From assembly GCA_910588845.1 (NCBI GenBank), contig CAJURU010000026.1, positions 1-42,093 of the forward strand: a DNA stretch of 42,093 nucleotides, read 5' to 3'. The position numbers and the translations under genes were made by a program. Under the pieces are notes generated by a model. That model was not told where the DNA came from. It was given only the letters and a program-made list of their open reading frames with translations, and did no database searches. Positions 23,665 through 32,561 of this stretch are shown in pieces; within the stretch, counting starts at the first letter, position 1; every line of letters begins with the position of its first letter. Origin of the DNA: an uncultured Lachnospiraceae bacterium (GTDB taxonomy: Bacteria > Bacillota > Clostridia > Lachnospirales > Lachnospiraceae).

Positions 23665-25613
23665 AACACCCGCTTAAATTTCTTTTCTAATTCATATTTC
23701 GTCATGGAGATAATCGTCGGACGCCCATGCGGACAGTGATAGGGATTATCCAATGTCAGAAGTTCACCAATCAAGGCTTCCACTTCCCGCCTTGATAATT
23801 TCTGGTTCCCCTTGACTGCCGCTTTACAGGACATGGAAGCAATCTTTTCCGTAATCATTTGCGGCGTCTCCCTGCCATGGAACCCGGACAATCCATCCAG
23901 CATTTCCACCAGTATATTTTTGCCCTCCAAACCGAAAAGATTTGCCGGCACAGACGTCACCGAATACTCCTTGCCGCCAAAATGCTCAAAGACAAAGCCT
24001 AATTTCTCAAAATAGTCCCTGTACGTCTTTAGAAGCGCTTCCTCCTGCATATTTAGGGTCAATAAAATGGGCGGATAAATTGCCTGCGACGTATAGTCCT
24101 TAGTTGCCATAGATTTCATTGTACGCTCATACAACACTTTTTCATGCGCCGCATGCTGGTCAATGATATATAATTGGTTATCAAATTCCACAAGCCAGTA
24201 TGTCTCGAAGAGCTGGCCGATAATCCGGTGCTCCTTTTGGGAAGATATATCGAGCAGCTTGCGCGTGATTTGCTCACCCATTTTCTCAGGCGAAATCGCA
24301 AAATCTGAAGTTTCTGCTGCTAAATCCGGCTGCTGTCCTGAAATAGAGTAATCCGCTAATTGTTGCGGCTGTTTTTCTACGGTATGTATCTCATCTGATT
24401 GCTGGGGTTGCTTTTCCAACACGGAACGTTCTGTTGCCTGCGGATATTTTTCAAACTTCTTCTCATAAGGGCTGTCCTTACGGATGCCCTCTTTGATTGC
24501 CTGCAAACGTTTTGTCTCAAAGGGCTCCGGCGCCTGTCGGCCGGATTTTAACTGTTCTCTTTTTTGCTGCTCCTGCCGCTTTTTTACCTCCCGCTCATTT
24601 TCCAGGCTTACCTGATAGACGAGCTCGCTTTGGTTGATGGCTTTTCTCACCAAATCCGTGAGAAATTGATAAATCGCCTCTCCGTTGGAGAAACGCAGTT
24701 CCATTTTTGTGGGATGGACATTGACGTCTAACAATTCCCCCTTGACCGAGATATGCAGCACGGTAAACGGGTACTTATGCTGCATAACAAACGACTTATA
24801 GCCTTCTTCAATGCTTTTGGCAATCAGCGCGCTTTTTATGTATCTTCCGTTAATAAAGTAATTCTCATAATTGCGGTTTCCCCGGGAAATCAAGGGCTTG
24901 CCGATAAATCCATTGACGGAAAAAAGCTCGTTTTCCTCCTGAACTTCGAGCAGATTTCCCGCAATATCCCGCCCATAAATATGGTAAATGATTTCCTTTA
25001 AATTGGAATTACCGGAGGTATGCAGCTTAAGCTGGTTATTGGCAATGAATTTAAAAGAAGTCTCTGGATGCGACAAGGCGAGCTTTTCCATCAGATTGGC
25101 GATATATCCCGCCTCTGTCTGTGCGGTTTTTAAGAATTTCCTCCTTGCCGGGGTATTGTAGAATAGATTGCGCACCAGAAATGTCGTTCCTTCCGGGGCG
25201 CCAATCTCTTCCGATGACTGCTCTTTGCCGCCTTCTATCACATACCGGACGCCGCTGATGCCCAGGGAGGTCTTCGTAATCAGCTCCACCTGGGAAACGG
25301 CGGCGATGCTGGATAATGCCTCGCCGCGGAATCCTAAGGAGGAGACGGTAAAGAGGTCTTCCACACTTTTAATCTTGCTGGTGGAATAACGCAAAAATGC
25401 AAGCGGGACTTGTTCCTTTTCAATGCCGCAGCCATTATCGGTAATACGTATAAACGAAATACCGCCCTCTTTGATTTCTACAGTTACCGCGCTGGCCTGT
25501 GCGTCTATGGCATTTTCTACCAATTCCTTAACGACTGAGGAAGGACGCTCAATCACTTCCCCGGCGGCAATCTTATCAATTGTCTGCTGGTCTAATATCT
25601 GTATATTTGGCAT
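23661..25613 (-). CDS. mutL: DNA mismatch repair protein MutL (endonuclease type)
   Basis: MutL links mismatch recognition by MutS to strand removal. The GHKL ATPase part shows ELVENAIDA (30-38), DNGCGI (59-64) and GFRGEAL (94-100). The C-terminal part has DQHAAHEKVLYE starting at residue 485, the endonuclease motif of MutL proteins from organisms without MutH, and the zinc-site blocks SCKAAVK and CPHGRP near the end. A low-conservation, Gln-rich linker lies at about 340-445. It follows mutS after a gap with a hairpin and is coupled to miaA. Confidence 0.97.
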   Translation of the reverse strand: MPNIQILDQQTIDKIAAGEVIERPSSVVKELVENAIDAQASAVTVEIKEGGISFIRITDNGCGIEKEQVPLAFLRYSTSKIKSVEDLFTVSSLGFRGEALSSIAAVSQVELITKTSLGISGVRYVIEGGKEQSSEEIGAPEGTTFLVRNLFYNTPARRKFLKTAQTEAGYIANLMEKLALSHPETSFKFIANNQLKLHTSGNSNLKEIIYHIYGRDIAGNLLEVQEENELFSVNGFIGKPLISRGNRNYENYFINGRYIKSALIAKSIEEGYKSFVMQHKYPFTVLHISVKGELLDVNVHPTKMELRFSNGEAIYQFLTDLVRKAINQSELVYQVSLENEREVKKRQEQQKREQLKSGRQAPEPFETKRLQAIKEGIRKDSPYEKKFEKYPQATERSVLEKQPQQSDEIHTVEKQPQQLADYSISGQQPDLAAETSDFAISPEKMGEQITRKLLDISSQKEHRIIGQLFETYWLVEFDNQLYIIDQHAAHEKVLYERTMKSMATKDYTSQAIYPPILLTLNMQEEALLKTYRDYFEKLGFVFEHFGGKEYSVTSVPANLFGLEGKNILVEMLDGLSGFHGRETPQMITEKIASMSCKAAVKGNQKLSRREVEALIGELLTLDNPYHCPHGRPTIISMTKYELEKKFKRVL

Positions 25614-25685
25614 ATGTGCTCCTCTGTTTCAGATGCTATTAGAAATTTTTCTTAAATCCGTAAAAATGTTTTGTACCGCCTTAAA

Positions 25686-25710
25686 GTTTACATAACTTTT
25701 TTATGTAAAC
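25686..25710. repeat. Perfect 10-bp hairpin between mutS and mutL
   Basis: Arms GTTTACATAA (25686-25695) and TTATGTAAAC (25701-25710) with a five-base loop begin directly after the mutS stop codon. It is AT-rich and lacks a long T-run, so it may be a weak terminator, a transcript-end stabiliser or a binding site rather than a strong terminator. The rest of the 97-base gap carries the GAGGAG site of mutL. Confidence 0.6.
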
Positions 25711-28356
25711 CTACCAGCGATTATTAATTTTATTTTGTAACTGGTACAATTTATTGAGGGCGTCAATGGGCGTTAAATTGCCCAAATCCAAATCCTTCAA
25801 TTCATCAATAATATCATCGTCTTTTACTGTATCAAACAATGACATCTGCGTCAAATCAACTTCATCAAGTTTCTTATTGCGTTTCTTTGCCGGCGTCCCT
25901 TCCACCGTAATGCGTCCGGTAAATTCCGCAATATCATGCGCCGACAACTCCTCGGCAATCACCTTGGCGCGCGCGATCACAGAATCCGGCACGCCGGCGA
26001 TCTTCGCTACCTGAATGCCGTAGCTCTTGTCTGCGCCTCCGGGGACAATCTTGCGCAGGAATACAATATCGTCCCCTTTTTCTTTGACGGCAATACAGTA
26101 ATTATTCACGTTATCCAGTTTGCCTTCCAGTTCCGTGAGTTCATGGTAATGGGTGGCGAACAAGGTCTTTGCCCCCAGTAATTTGGGATTGCTGATATGT
26201 TCCACGACTGCCCAGGCAATGCTCAACCCGTCAAAGGTACTGGTGCCGCGCCCAATTTCGTCAAGCACAAGCAGGCTGTTATGCGTGGCGTTCCTTAAAA
26301 TATTGGCGACCTCCGTCATCTCCACCATAAAAGTACTCTGCCCGCTTGCCAGGTCGTCGGACGCCCCTACTCTTGTAAAAATGCGGTCCACAATGCCTAT
26401 TTTAGCGCTCTCCGCCGGTACAAAACTGCCAATCTGCGCCATCAGCACAATCAAGGCCGTCTGACGCATATAGGTGGATTTTCCGGCCATATTAGGCCCG
26501 GTAATGATGGAAATCCGTTGCTTTTTGTTATCCAGGTAAGTATCGTTCGCGATGAACATATCATTGTTTATCATTTTCTCAACGACCGGATGACGCCCAT
26601 TTTTGATGTCGATAACGCCTTTTTCGTTGAGAGAAGGCCGGCAGTAATTTCCATGCTCCGCCACCAGCGCAAGCGCAGAAAACACATCTATGCCTGCTAC
26701 CGCTTTGGCTGTCTTCTGAATTCTTTGCACTTCTCCGGCAATTTTATCACGGATGTCCCGGAAAATCTCATATTCCAAGGCTACCAGCTTGTCCTCTGCG
26801 CCCAGGATAATATCTTCCAGTTCTTTTAAATCCGCGGTGATGAAACGTTCGGCATTTGTAAGCGTCTGCTTACGGACATAGTCATCCGGCACCATGTCAC
26901 GGTAAGAATTCGTTACTTCCAAATAATAGCCGAACACTTTGTTATATTTGATGCGCAGATTTTTGATGCCGGTGCGCTCACGCTCCTTTGCCTCCAACTC
27001 CATCAGCCAGCCTTTGCCCTCCGTCTTTGCATGGCGCAGCTTATCAATTTCCTCATCATAACCTTCTTTGAGAATTCCGCCGTCGCGGATGGAAATAGGA
27101 GGCTCCTCGGCAATCGAGGCGTCAATCAGCGCAAAAATATCTTCCAGAGGATCTAAATCCGCCTGAATATCCCTAAGCAAAGGGGCTTTGAATTCCTCCA
27201 AAAGATGTTTTAGGAAGGGAAGCATTTCTAAGGAAGACTTAAAGGCAATCAAATCGCGGGGATTTGCCGTCTGGTAAGTCACTCTGCCAATCAGCCGCTC
27301 CAAGTCATAGATAGGATTTAAATACTCCCTGATTTCTTCTCTTGTCATGGCATGTTCTTTCAATACTTCGATTGCGTCCAGCCGCCGCTCAATCTCCGCC
27401 TTTTCAATCAAGGGCTGTTCTACAAAGCTTCTAATCATTCTCGCGCCCATAGCCGTTTTCGTCTTGTCCAGTACCCACAGCAGGGAACCGCGTTTTTGTT
27501 TTTCACGCAACGTCTCCACCAGTTCCAGATTGCGTCGCGTGGAGCTGTCAATAATCATGTATTTTCCAGTACTGTAAAGCTGTAAGGAGGTCATATTTCC
27601 CAAACTGTTTTTCTGGGTCTCATAAAGATATTTTAACAATGCGCCTGCCGCCACAGTGCCGGAGCCGTAATCTTCCAGGCCCAAGCCCTGGACGTCCGCA
27701 ACTTTAAAATGGGAAAGCAAGGTGTTTTTCGCCGTCTCATCGCTGAAATACCAACTATCCAGTGAATAAATGGCAATGTTCAGCCTGTGTTTTAAATCTT
27801 CAAAATCCATACCCGTCATATAAAATGCTTCATTGCAGATAATCTCTGAGGGTGTAAATTTATGTATCTCATCCAAAAGCTTGCGCTCTGTGTCCAATTC
27901 TGTCACAAAGTAATCTCCCGTCGTAACGTCCGCGATAGAAACGCCATAGCGGTCCGCAATATAGACAATACACATAATATAATTATTTTTCGTCTCATCC
28001 AATGCCTGTGTGTCTAAATTCGTTCCAGGGGTCACAACGCGCACAACCTCCCGCTTCACCAGTCCCTTTGCCATTTTGGGGTCTTCCACCTGCTCGCAGA
28101 TTGCCACCTTATAGCCCTTCGCCACCAGCTTATTCAGATACCCTTCCACAGCATGAAACGGCACGCCGCACATAGGCGCGCGCTCCTTGAGCCCGCAATT
28201 TTTGCCTGTCAGCGTGATTTCTAACTCTTTAGACGCCGTCAGGGCATCCTCAAAAAACATTTCATAGAAATCTCCCAATCGGTAAAAAAGAATACAATCC
28301 GGGTATTCCTTCTTTGTCTCCAAATATTTCTGCATCATTGGCGTCATTTCTGCCAC
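25711..28356 (-). CDS. mutS: DNA mismatch repair protein MutS
   Basis: MutS recognises mismatches and short loops. The mismatch-reading Phe-x-Glu is F30-Y-E32 in RLGDFYEMF. The ATPase domain has Walker A GPNMAGKST at about 620-628, LVLDEIGRGTSTFDG (Walker B and signature) and ATHYHELTEL. At 881 residues it is a full-length MutS1. The start is GTG with GGAGGGG seven bases upstream; the gene overlaps the end of the preceding flavoprotein by 13 bases. The C-terminal tail (VDLTQMSLFD) resembles a QxLF-type beta-clamp binding motif. Confidence 0.97.
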   Translation of the reverse strand: MAEMTPMMQKYLETKKEYPDCILFYRLGDFYEMFFEDALTASKELEITLTGKNCGLKERAPMCGVPFHAVEGYLNKLVAKGYKVAICEQVEDPKMAKGLVKREVVRVVTPGTNLDTQALDETKNNYIMCIVYIADRYGVSIADVTTGDYFVTELDTERKLLDEIHKFTPSEIICNEAFYMTGMDFEDLKHRLNIAIYSLDSWYFSDETAKNTLLSHFKVADVQGLGLEDYGSGTVAAGALLKYLYETQKNSLGNMTSLQLYSTGKYMIIDSSTRRNLELVETLREKQKRGSLLWVLDKTKTAMGARMIRSFVEQPLIEKAEIERRLDAIEVLKEHAMTREEIREYLNPIYDLERLIGRVTYQTANPRDLIAFKSSLEMLPFLKHLLEEFKAPLLRDIQADLDPLEDIFALIDASIAEEPPISIRDGGILKEGYDEEIDKLRHAKTEGKGWLMELEAKERERTGIKNLRIKYNKVFGYYLEVTNSYRDMVPDDYVRKQTLTNAERFITADLKELEDIILGAEDKLVALEYEIFRDIRDKIAGEVQRIQKTAKAVAGIDVFSALALVAEHGNYCRPSLNEKGVIDIKNGRHPVVEKMINNDMFIANDTYLDNKKQRISIITGPNMAGKSTYMRQTALIVLMAQIGSFVPAESAKIGIVDRIFTRVGASDDLASGQSTFMVEMTEVANILRNATHNSLLVLDEIGRGTSTFDGLSIAWAVVEHISNPKLLGAKTLFATHYHELTELEGKLDNVNNYCIAVKEKGDDIVFLRKIVPGGADKSYGIQVAKIAGVPDSVIARAKVIAEELSAHDIAEFTGRITVEGTPAKKRNKKLDEVDLTQMSLFDTVKDDDIIDELKDLDLGNLTPIDALNKLYQLQNKINNRW

Positions 28357-29966
28357 AATGAATCCCCTCCTTTGTACTTTTGTGCAATCGCTTCCGCAAT
28401 TTTCATACCGTCCATGGCGGCTGACATAATGCCCCCGGCATACCCGGCGCCTTCCCCGCAGGGATAGACGCCATTTCGATTACTCTCAAACGCTTCATCC
28501 CTGACAATGCGCACAGGCGAGGAGGTCCGGCTCTCCACCCCCGACAAAATGGCGTCTTCCCGGTCAAATCCCTTGAGCTTTCGCGCAAATTGGTGCATTC
28601 CCTGGCAGAAGGATTCCTTAATTTCCTCCGAAAAAAGTTCATGCAGAGCGCCAAACGTATGTTGCCCTTTAATTTCCGATGTAAAACTACCGTATCTTTC
28701 TGAAAGTTTTCCCAGCTCAAAATCGCCGAAAAGCTGCTGGGGAACTTTGCCGCTGCCAAGTTCATAAGCCTTCCTCTCAAGATTTCGCTGGAACCTCACA
28801 CCAGCCAGCGCGCCATCCCCAGGGAAATCCTCGGGCGTCACGGTAACGATAATCGCACTGTTGGCATTTTTACCGTCCCTTTTGCTGTAACTCATGCCAT
28901 TGACGGCAATTTGTCCCTCCTCGGAAGAAGCGTTCACCACATAACCGCCTGGACACATACAAAAGGAATAGACGCCTCTGCCATTTTCCAGATTGGCCGT
29001 GACTTTATAAGGCGCAGCCTCTAGCACCAAGGCCGCCTCCTTCCCATACTGCGCGTCGTTTATCATAGTCTGGGGATGCTCCACGCGCAGCCCTACGGCA
29101 AAAGATTTGGCCTCCATCTGAAATCCACGGTTTTCCAACATGGCAAATGTATCTCTTGCGCTGTGCCCAATGGCAAGTACTGCTAACGTCGTCTCTATGT
29201 TATAACATTTTCCTGTCGTTTGGTTACGGCACGCCAAGGACTGAAGATTTTCATTAGAAAAGTGTAAATCTGTCACACAGGTGTCGAACAGATAGGAACC
29301 GCCCCACGCTTCTATCTGTCTGCGCATATTCCGTATCACCTGCTTTAAAATATCCGTCCCAATATGCGGTTTGGCTTGATAGGAAATAGCCTCCGGCGCG
29401 CCATGGCGGATAAAAATGTCCAGGACCTTCTGGTTCCTGCCCTTTACATCTTTGACAAGGGTATTCAGTTTTCCATCCGAAAAAGTTCCGGCGCCGCCCT
29501 CGCCAAATTGTACGTTCGTGTCAGGATTCAGCACGTTTTCCTGCCAGAAGTTTTCCACTTCCTTCGTGCGTACTTCTACCGGTTTTCCACGTTCTATTAT
29601 CAGTGGACGAAATCCATGTTCCGCAAGCAGATACGCGCAAAAGAGCCCTGCGGGTCCGCTGCCAATTACCACCGGAGGATGCGGCAACAACTGTTCTCCC
29701 GTCTGCGGAAATTGGTAGCGTATATCTACGGCTTGAGAAATCTGTTTCCCCTTTGCACGATGCAATACATCTTTCTCATTTCTAACAGAAACGTCTACCG
29801 TATATACAAAAGAAACGTCACTTTTCCTACGGGCATCTACGGACTGCCTGCGAATCTTATATTTTGTAATCTCATTCGTTCTCACCCGCAATGCTTTGGC
29901 AATCTTTTGCACGAATTGTTCTTGCGTGTGGGTTATTGGCAGCGCAAGCTGCTGAATCCTTATCAT
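28344..29966 (-). CDS. FAD-dependent oxidoreductase (COG2509-type)
   Basis: A 540-residue flavoprotein with a 90-residue N-terminal domain ahead of the FAD-binding GSGPAG at 102-107. Other recognisable blocks are GEGGAGTFSDGKLNT, AVGLRVEHPQ, CMCPGGYVVNAS and the C-terminal GEGAGYAGGIMSAAMDG. These mark the group of uncharacterised 'FAD-dependent dehydrogenases' common in Clostridia; no substrate is known. It is placed between another flavoprotein (14 bases upstream) and mutS (13-base overlap), so it is certainly part of this operon. Confidence 0.8.
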   Translation of the reverse strand: MIRIQQLALPITHTQEQFVQKIAKALRVRTNEITKYKIRRQSVDARRKSDVSFVYTVDVSVRNEKDVLHRAKGKQISQAVDIRYQFPQTGEQLLPHPPVVIGSGPAGLFCAYLLAEHGFRPLIIERGKPVEVRTKEVENFWQENVLNPDTNVQFGEGGAGTFSDGKLNTLVKDVKGRNQKVLDIFIRHGAPEAISYQAKPHIGTDILKQVIRNMRRQIEAWGGSYLFDTCVTDLHFSNENLQSLACRNQTTGKCYNIETTLAVLAIGHSARDTFAMLENRGFQMEAKSFAVGLRVEHPQTMINDAQYGKEAALVLEAAPYKVTANLENGRGVYSFCMCPGGYVVNASSEEGQIAVNGMSYSKRDGKNANSAIIVTVTPEDFPGDGALAGVRFQRNLERKAYELGSGKVPQQLFGDFELGKLSERYGSFTSEIKGQHTFGALHELFSEEIKESFCQGMHQFARKLKGFDREDAILSGVESRTSSPVRIVRDEAFESNRNGVYPCGEGAGYAGGIMSAAMDGMKIAEAIAQKYKGGDSLWQK

Positions 29967-29980
29967 ACGTTCCTCCTCTA

Positions 29981-31273
29981 TTACTCGCCGCGTTCTAAAA
30001 TATCGTGTAAACTGCGCTCGTTATGTATTCCAGCCGTACAGCAGGAAGCCGCCTCTTTTCCCGCTACATAGCCGCTGCTCCAGGCCCATTGCAAATTGTA
30101 GCCGCCGCACATACCGTCAACATCTAATACCTCCCCGGCAAAATAAAGCCCCGGCGCCAGCCTGGATTCCATTGTCATGGGATTTACTTCACTTGTATCT
30201 ACGCCGCCTGCGCTGACCTGGGCATAGTCAAAGCCTTTTGTTCCTGTGACGTCTATGCGCAGGGCTTTCGCTTTGCCAGCTAATCGTGCCAAATCTTCTG
30301 GCGAACATTCTCCGGCCGGTTTGCGAATGGGGATTTGCGCCTCTTTTAAAAGTACTGCATTCAACTTATCCGGGAACAATCCCAGCAACGCCTGCGCCGC
30401 ATTCTTTCCTTCTGCGAAACATAAGAAACGCTTTCGCATCAAATCTCGCGTCTCTTCCACCGTCAACTCCGGCAAAAAATCTAACATTGCAAAAACATGT
30501 TTCCCCTTGGACAATGCGAAAGAAGCATAGCGGCTGACCTGAAAGGTAGGAATTCCGGAAATGCCGAATTCCGTCAATTGTAGTTCGCCGGCATCTTCTG
30601 CAATTTTTTCCTTTTCTATGTAGATACTGACCTTCCCATCTGCACGTATTCCTGCAATTTCTTTTAAAAACAACTGTTTTCCCTGCAATTGAACAAGCGC
30701 AGGCACAATATCTGTCAATTTATGGCCTAACTTCTCAATATATAGAAAACCGCTTCCGTCACTTCCTGTTTTTTTAGCAGCTTTGCCGCCAGTGGCAATG
30801 ATACAGCAATTGCTAAAAAAATCCCCTTGTTTGGTATGGAAGGAAAATCCTTTTGCCGTCTGTTTTATTTCACGGATACCTATATTACAGGCAATGCGCA
30901 CGTTGAGCCGTTTGCATTCAAGCAACAGACTTTGGGCTATGGATGACGCCTGTCCGCTTGCCGGGTAATAATATGCGTCCCATTTCTTTTTGGGATAAAT
31001 TCCGAGTTCTTCAAAGAACTGTAATGTCTCGCTGACGCCAAACTGACGAAGCGCAGGCAATACAAAGGCAGGGTTCTTGCCATGGTAATAAGCAATTCCC
31101 TGCTTCTCGTTGGTAAAATTACATTTTCCATTTCCGGTTACTAAAATCTTCTTTGCAGCCTTGTCCATATGTTCCAAAATCAGTACATGCGCTCCCGCTC
31201 TCGCCGCATGGATGCCGGCCATAAGTCCGGAAGCTCCGGCTCCCACGATGATGATATCAAATTGTCTGCTCAT
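29981..31273 (-). CDS. BaiN/HI0933-like NAD(P)/FAD-dependent oxidoreductase
   Basis: A 430-residue flavoprotein of the HI0933/YtfP/BaiN family. The Rossmann motif GAGASG is at 10-15 and the C-terminal FAGEVLDVDGMCGGYNLQ block is the family signature; GNGKCNFTN near 56-64 is also typical. BaiN itself has been linked to bile-acid side reactions, but the general function of the family is unsettled. I use the ATG at 31273: AAGGAG lies five bases upstream, and the longer frame up to 31360 would begin at the promoter itself. It is the first gene of the operon that continues to mutS, mutL and miaA. Confidence 0.85.
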   Translation of the reverse strand: MSRQFDIIIVGAGASGLMAGIHAARAGAHVLILEHMDKAAKKILVTGNGKCNFTNEKQGIAYYHGKNPAFVLPALRQFGVSETLQFFEELGIYPKKKWDAYYYPASGQASSIAQSLLLECKRLNVRIACNIGIREIKQTAKGFSFHTKQGDFFSNCCIIATGGKAAKKTGSDGSGFLYIEKLGHKLTDIVPALVQLQGKQLFLKEIAGIRADGKVSIYIEKEKIAEDAGELQLTEFGISGIPTFQVSRYASFALSKGKHVFAMLDFLPELTVEETRDLMRKRFLCFAEGKNAAQALLGLFPDKLNAVLLKEAQIPIRKPAGECSPEDLARLAGKAKALRIDVTGTKGFDYAQVSAGGVDTSEVNPMTMESRLAPGLYFAGEVLDVDGMCGGYNLQWAWSSGYVAGKEAASCCTAGIHNERSLHDILERGE

Positions 31274-31331
31274 TACAACTCCTTGTGCTGGTTTTTGGCT
31301 TTTCCTATATGTTAGCCATTTTCTATATAGC

Positions 31332-31360
31332 AGTATATCATCAAACAAAAAATATATCAA
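31332..31360 (-). promoter_or_regulatory. Sigma-A type promoter of the flavoprotein-mutSL operon
   Basis: TTGATA (31355-31360) and TATACT (31332-31337) on the minus strand are 17 bases apart, each matching five of six consensus positions, 58 bases before the ATG at 31273. Confidence 0.65.
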
Positions 31361-31389
31361 TTGACTTTTTCCGAGAAGCTTATGGGAAT

Positions 31390-32025
31390 TCAGAATAGAA
31401 TATGCTCGCCGGTTGTCTGGAAATACCCCTCACCAACATAGAGCCCATGTACATACAAACGCGCAATCATTTCCCTTATAAATGGAGTAAGTCTGTGGTA
31501 CATACGCATTTTTTCCCATAAAATATCCTGTAAATATTCCTGCTGTCGCTGTCCGAGTACACGAAAGCACTCCTCCGTTTTCTTGCGGTCAAGTCCAAAA
31601 TCGCAGGATATGTAAGAGGATTCCAACCCATTTTCCTCTGTTTTTCTTTCCAGGAAATCAAGCAGATTTCCGTCACAATCCTGCCCATACGCATGTTCCT
31701 GCCAATGAACTGACGGTATTTTTGTTTCCTGTACCACAACTTGGCGAAAACTTGCCCGGCCATAGTTGTCATATTCTCTGACAAATGTTTTCTTCGCAGG
31801 AATGATATGATCCGGCTTTCCGGTAAGCAACACGCCTGTTCTTTGCAGATGTTCATTTACCGTCTTTTGCACCCTCCCATATGGTACGGAAATATCAAGC
31901 GCTTCCAAGATTTGATTTATCGTGTAACCAAGGTCGGCAAAATGCCGAATCTGCGCGCCGCACGCCATATCGTAAGCGAAATCAGATAGCGCTTTTTTAA
32001 AATAATTATTATTTTCTTCTCGCAT
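31390..32025 (-). CDS. Conserved protein of unknown function
   Basis: I do not recognise this 211-residue soluble protein. The N-terminal part has a helix-turn-helix-like stretch, GYTINQILEALDISVPYGRVQ at roughly 33-53 (residues listed as a block of helices: GYTINQILEAL, then VPYGRVQKTV). The middle has a Tyr/Arg-rich strand region and the C-terminal half is helical and rich in Arg, Gln and Glu (LGQRQQEYLQDIL). I use the ATG at 32025; the TTG at 32034 has no better ribosome binding site. It starts 13 bases after the preceding small membrane protein and is probably coupled with it. It ends 29 bases before the promoter of the next operon. Confidence 0.55.
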   Translation of the reverse strand: MREENNNYFKKALSDFAYDMACGAQIRHFADLGYTINQILEALDISVPYGRVQKTVNEHLQRTGVLLTGKPDHIIPAKKTFVREYDNYGRASFRQVVVQETKIPSVHWQEHAYGQDCDGNLLDFLERKTEENGLESSYISCDFGLDRKKTEECFRVLGQRQQEYLQDILWEKMRMYHRLTPFIREMIARLYVHGLYVGEGYFQTTGEHILF

Positions 32026-32038
32026 AGTAAGCAAATCA

Positions 32039-32449
32039 TTAACTGGAATAATTCTCTAAAAAACTGTAAAGCTGTTCTTCATTATCAATTACTTTCCCCT
32101 CCTGAATTTCCTGCTGTAGGTTTTCCGGGAGGCTGTCCATAAGAATCCCCGTCGTGGCATATAAAGTCTCGCGGTCTGCCTGGTAAACAGCCACAAAGCC
32201 GTCCTCCGCCAAAAGCACGTACGCATACGGTGCAATTACATTGAGGCTCTCCGCAGTATTTTCTTTTTTTCGCTCTTCCTGCTGTTGTCTGCTCAAAAGC
32301 ATCTCATTTTCCTCTCGCAGCAAATTTATGCGCTGTTCGTAGGCCTTCCAGCTTTTTTGAGTTCCTGCGAAAAATCCCAGGCACAGAGATAATGCTGCTG
32401 TTATAATGATTCCTAATATAAATAAGCGGATACTACACGTCTTTTTCAT
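32039..32449 (-). CDS. Small membrane-anchored protein, BofC-like C-terminus (tentative)
   Basis: A 136-residue protein with one N-terminal span (about 9-28), a Glu/Gln-rich helix (35-65) and a compact C-terminal domain from about 72 (YAYVLLAEDGFVAVYQ, then TGILMDSLPENLQQEI and LYSFLENYSS). That pattern of a short 'EDGFVAVY' strand and 'LP...Q..I..G' helix resembles the C-terminal domain of the sporulation protein BofC, but the similarity is from memory and weak. GGAG lies upstream of the ATG. It lies downstream of a SpoVB-type flippase, which would fit an envelope or spore role. Confidence 0.5.
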   Translation of the reverse strand: MKKTCSIRLFILGIIITAALSLCLGFFAGTQKSWKAYEQRINLLREENEMLLSRQQQEERKKENTAESLNVIAPYAYVLLAEDGFVAVYQADRETLYATTGILMDSLPENLQQEIQEGKVIDNEEQLYSFLENYSS

Positions 32450-32561
32450 TTCATACTCCTTTTTATGGTAGTATCTGCTAATTTTACTATTTTATTCAAA
32501 AATAACTACAAATTACGGACAATGTTTCTGATAACTTTTCAACTTCACAACACCGATAACT

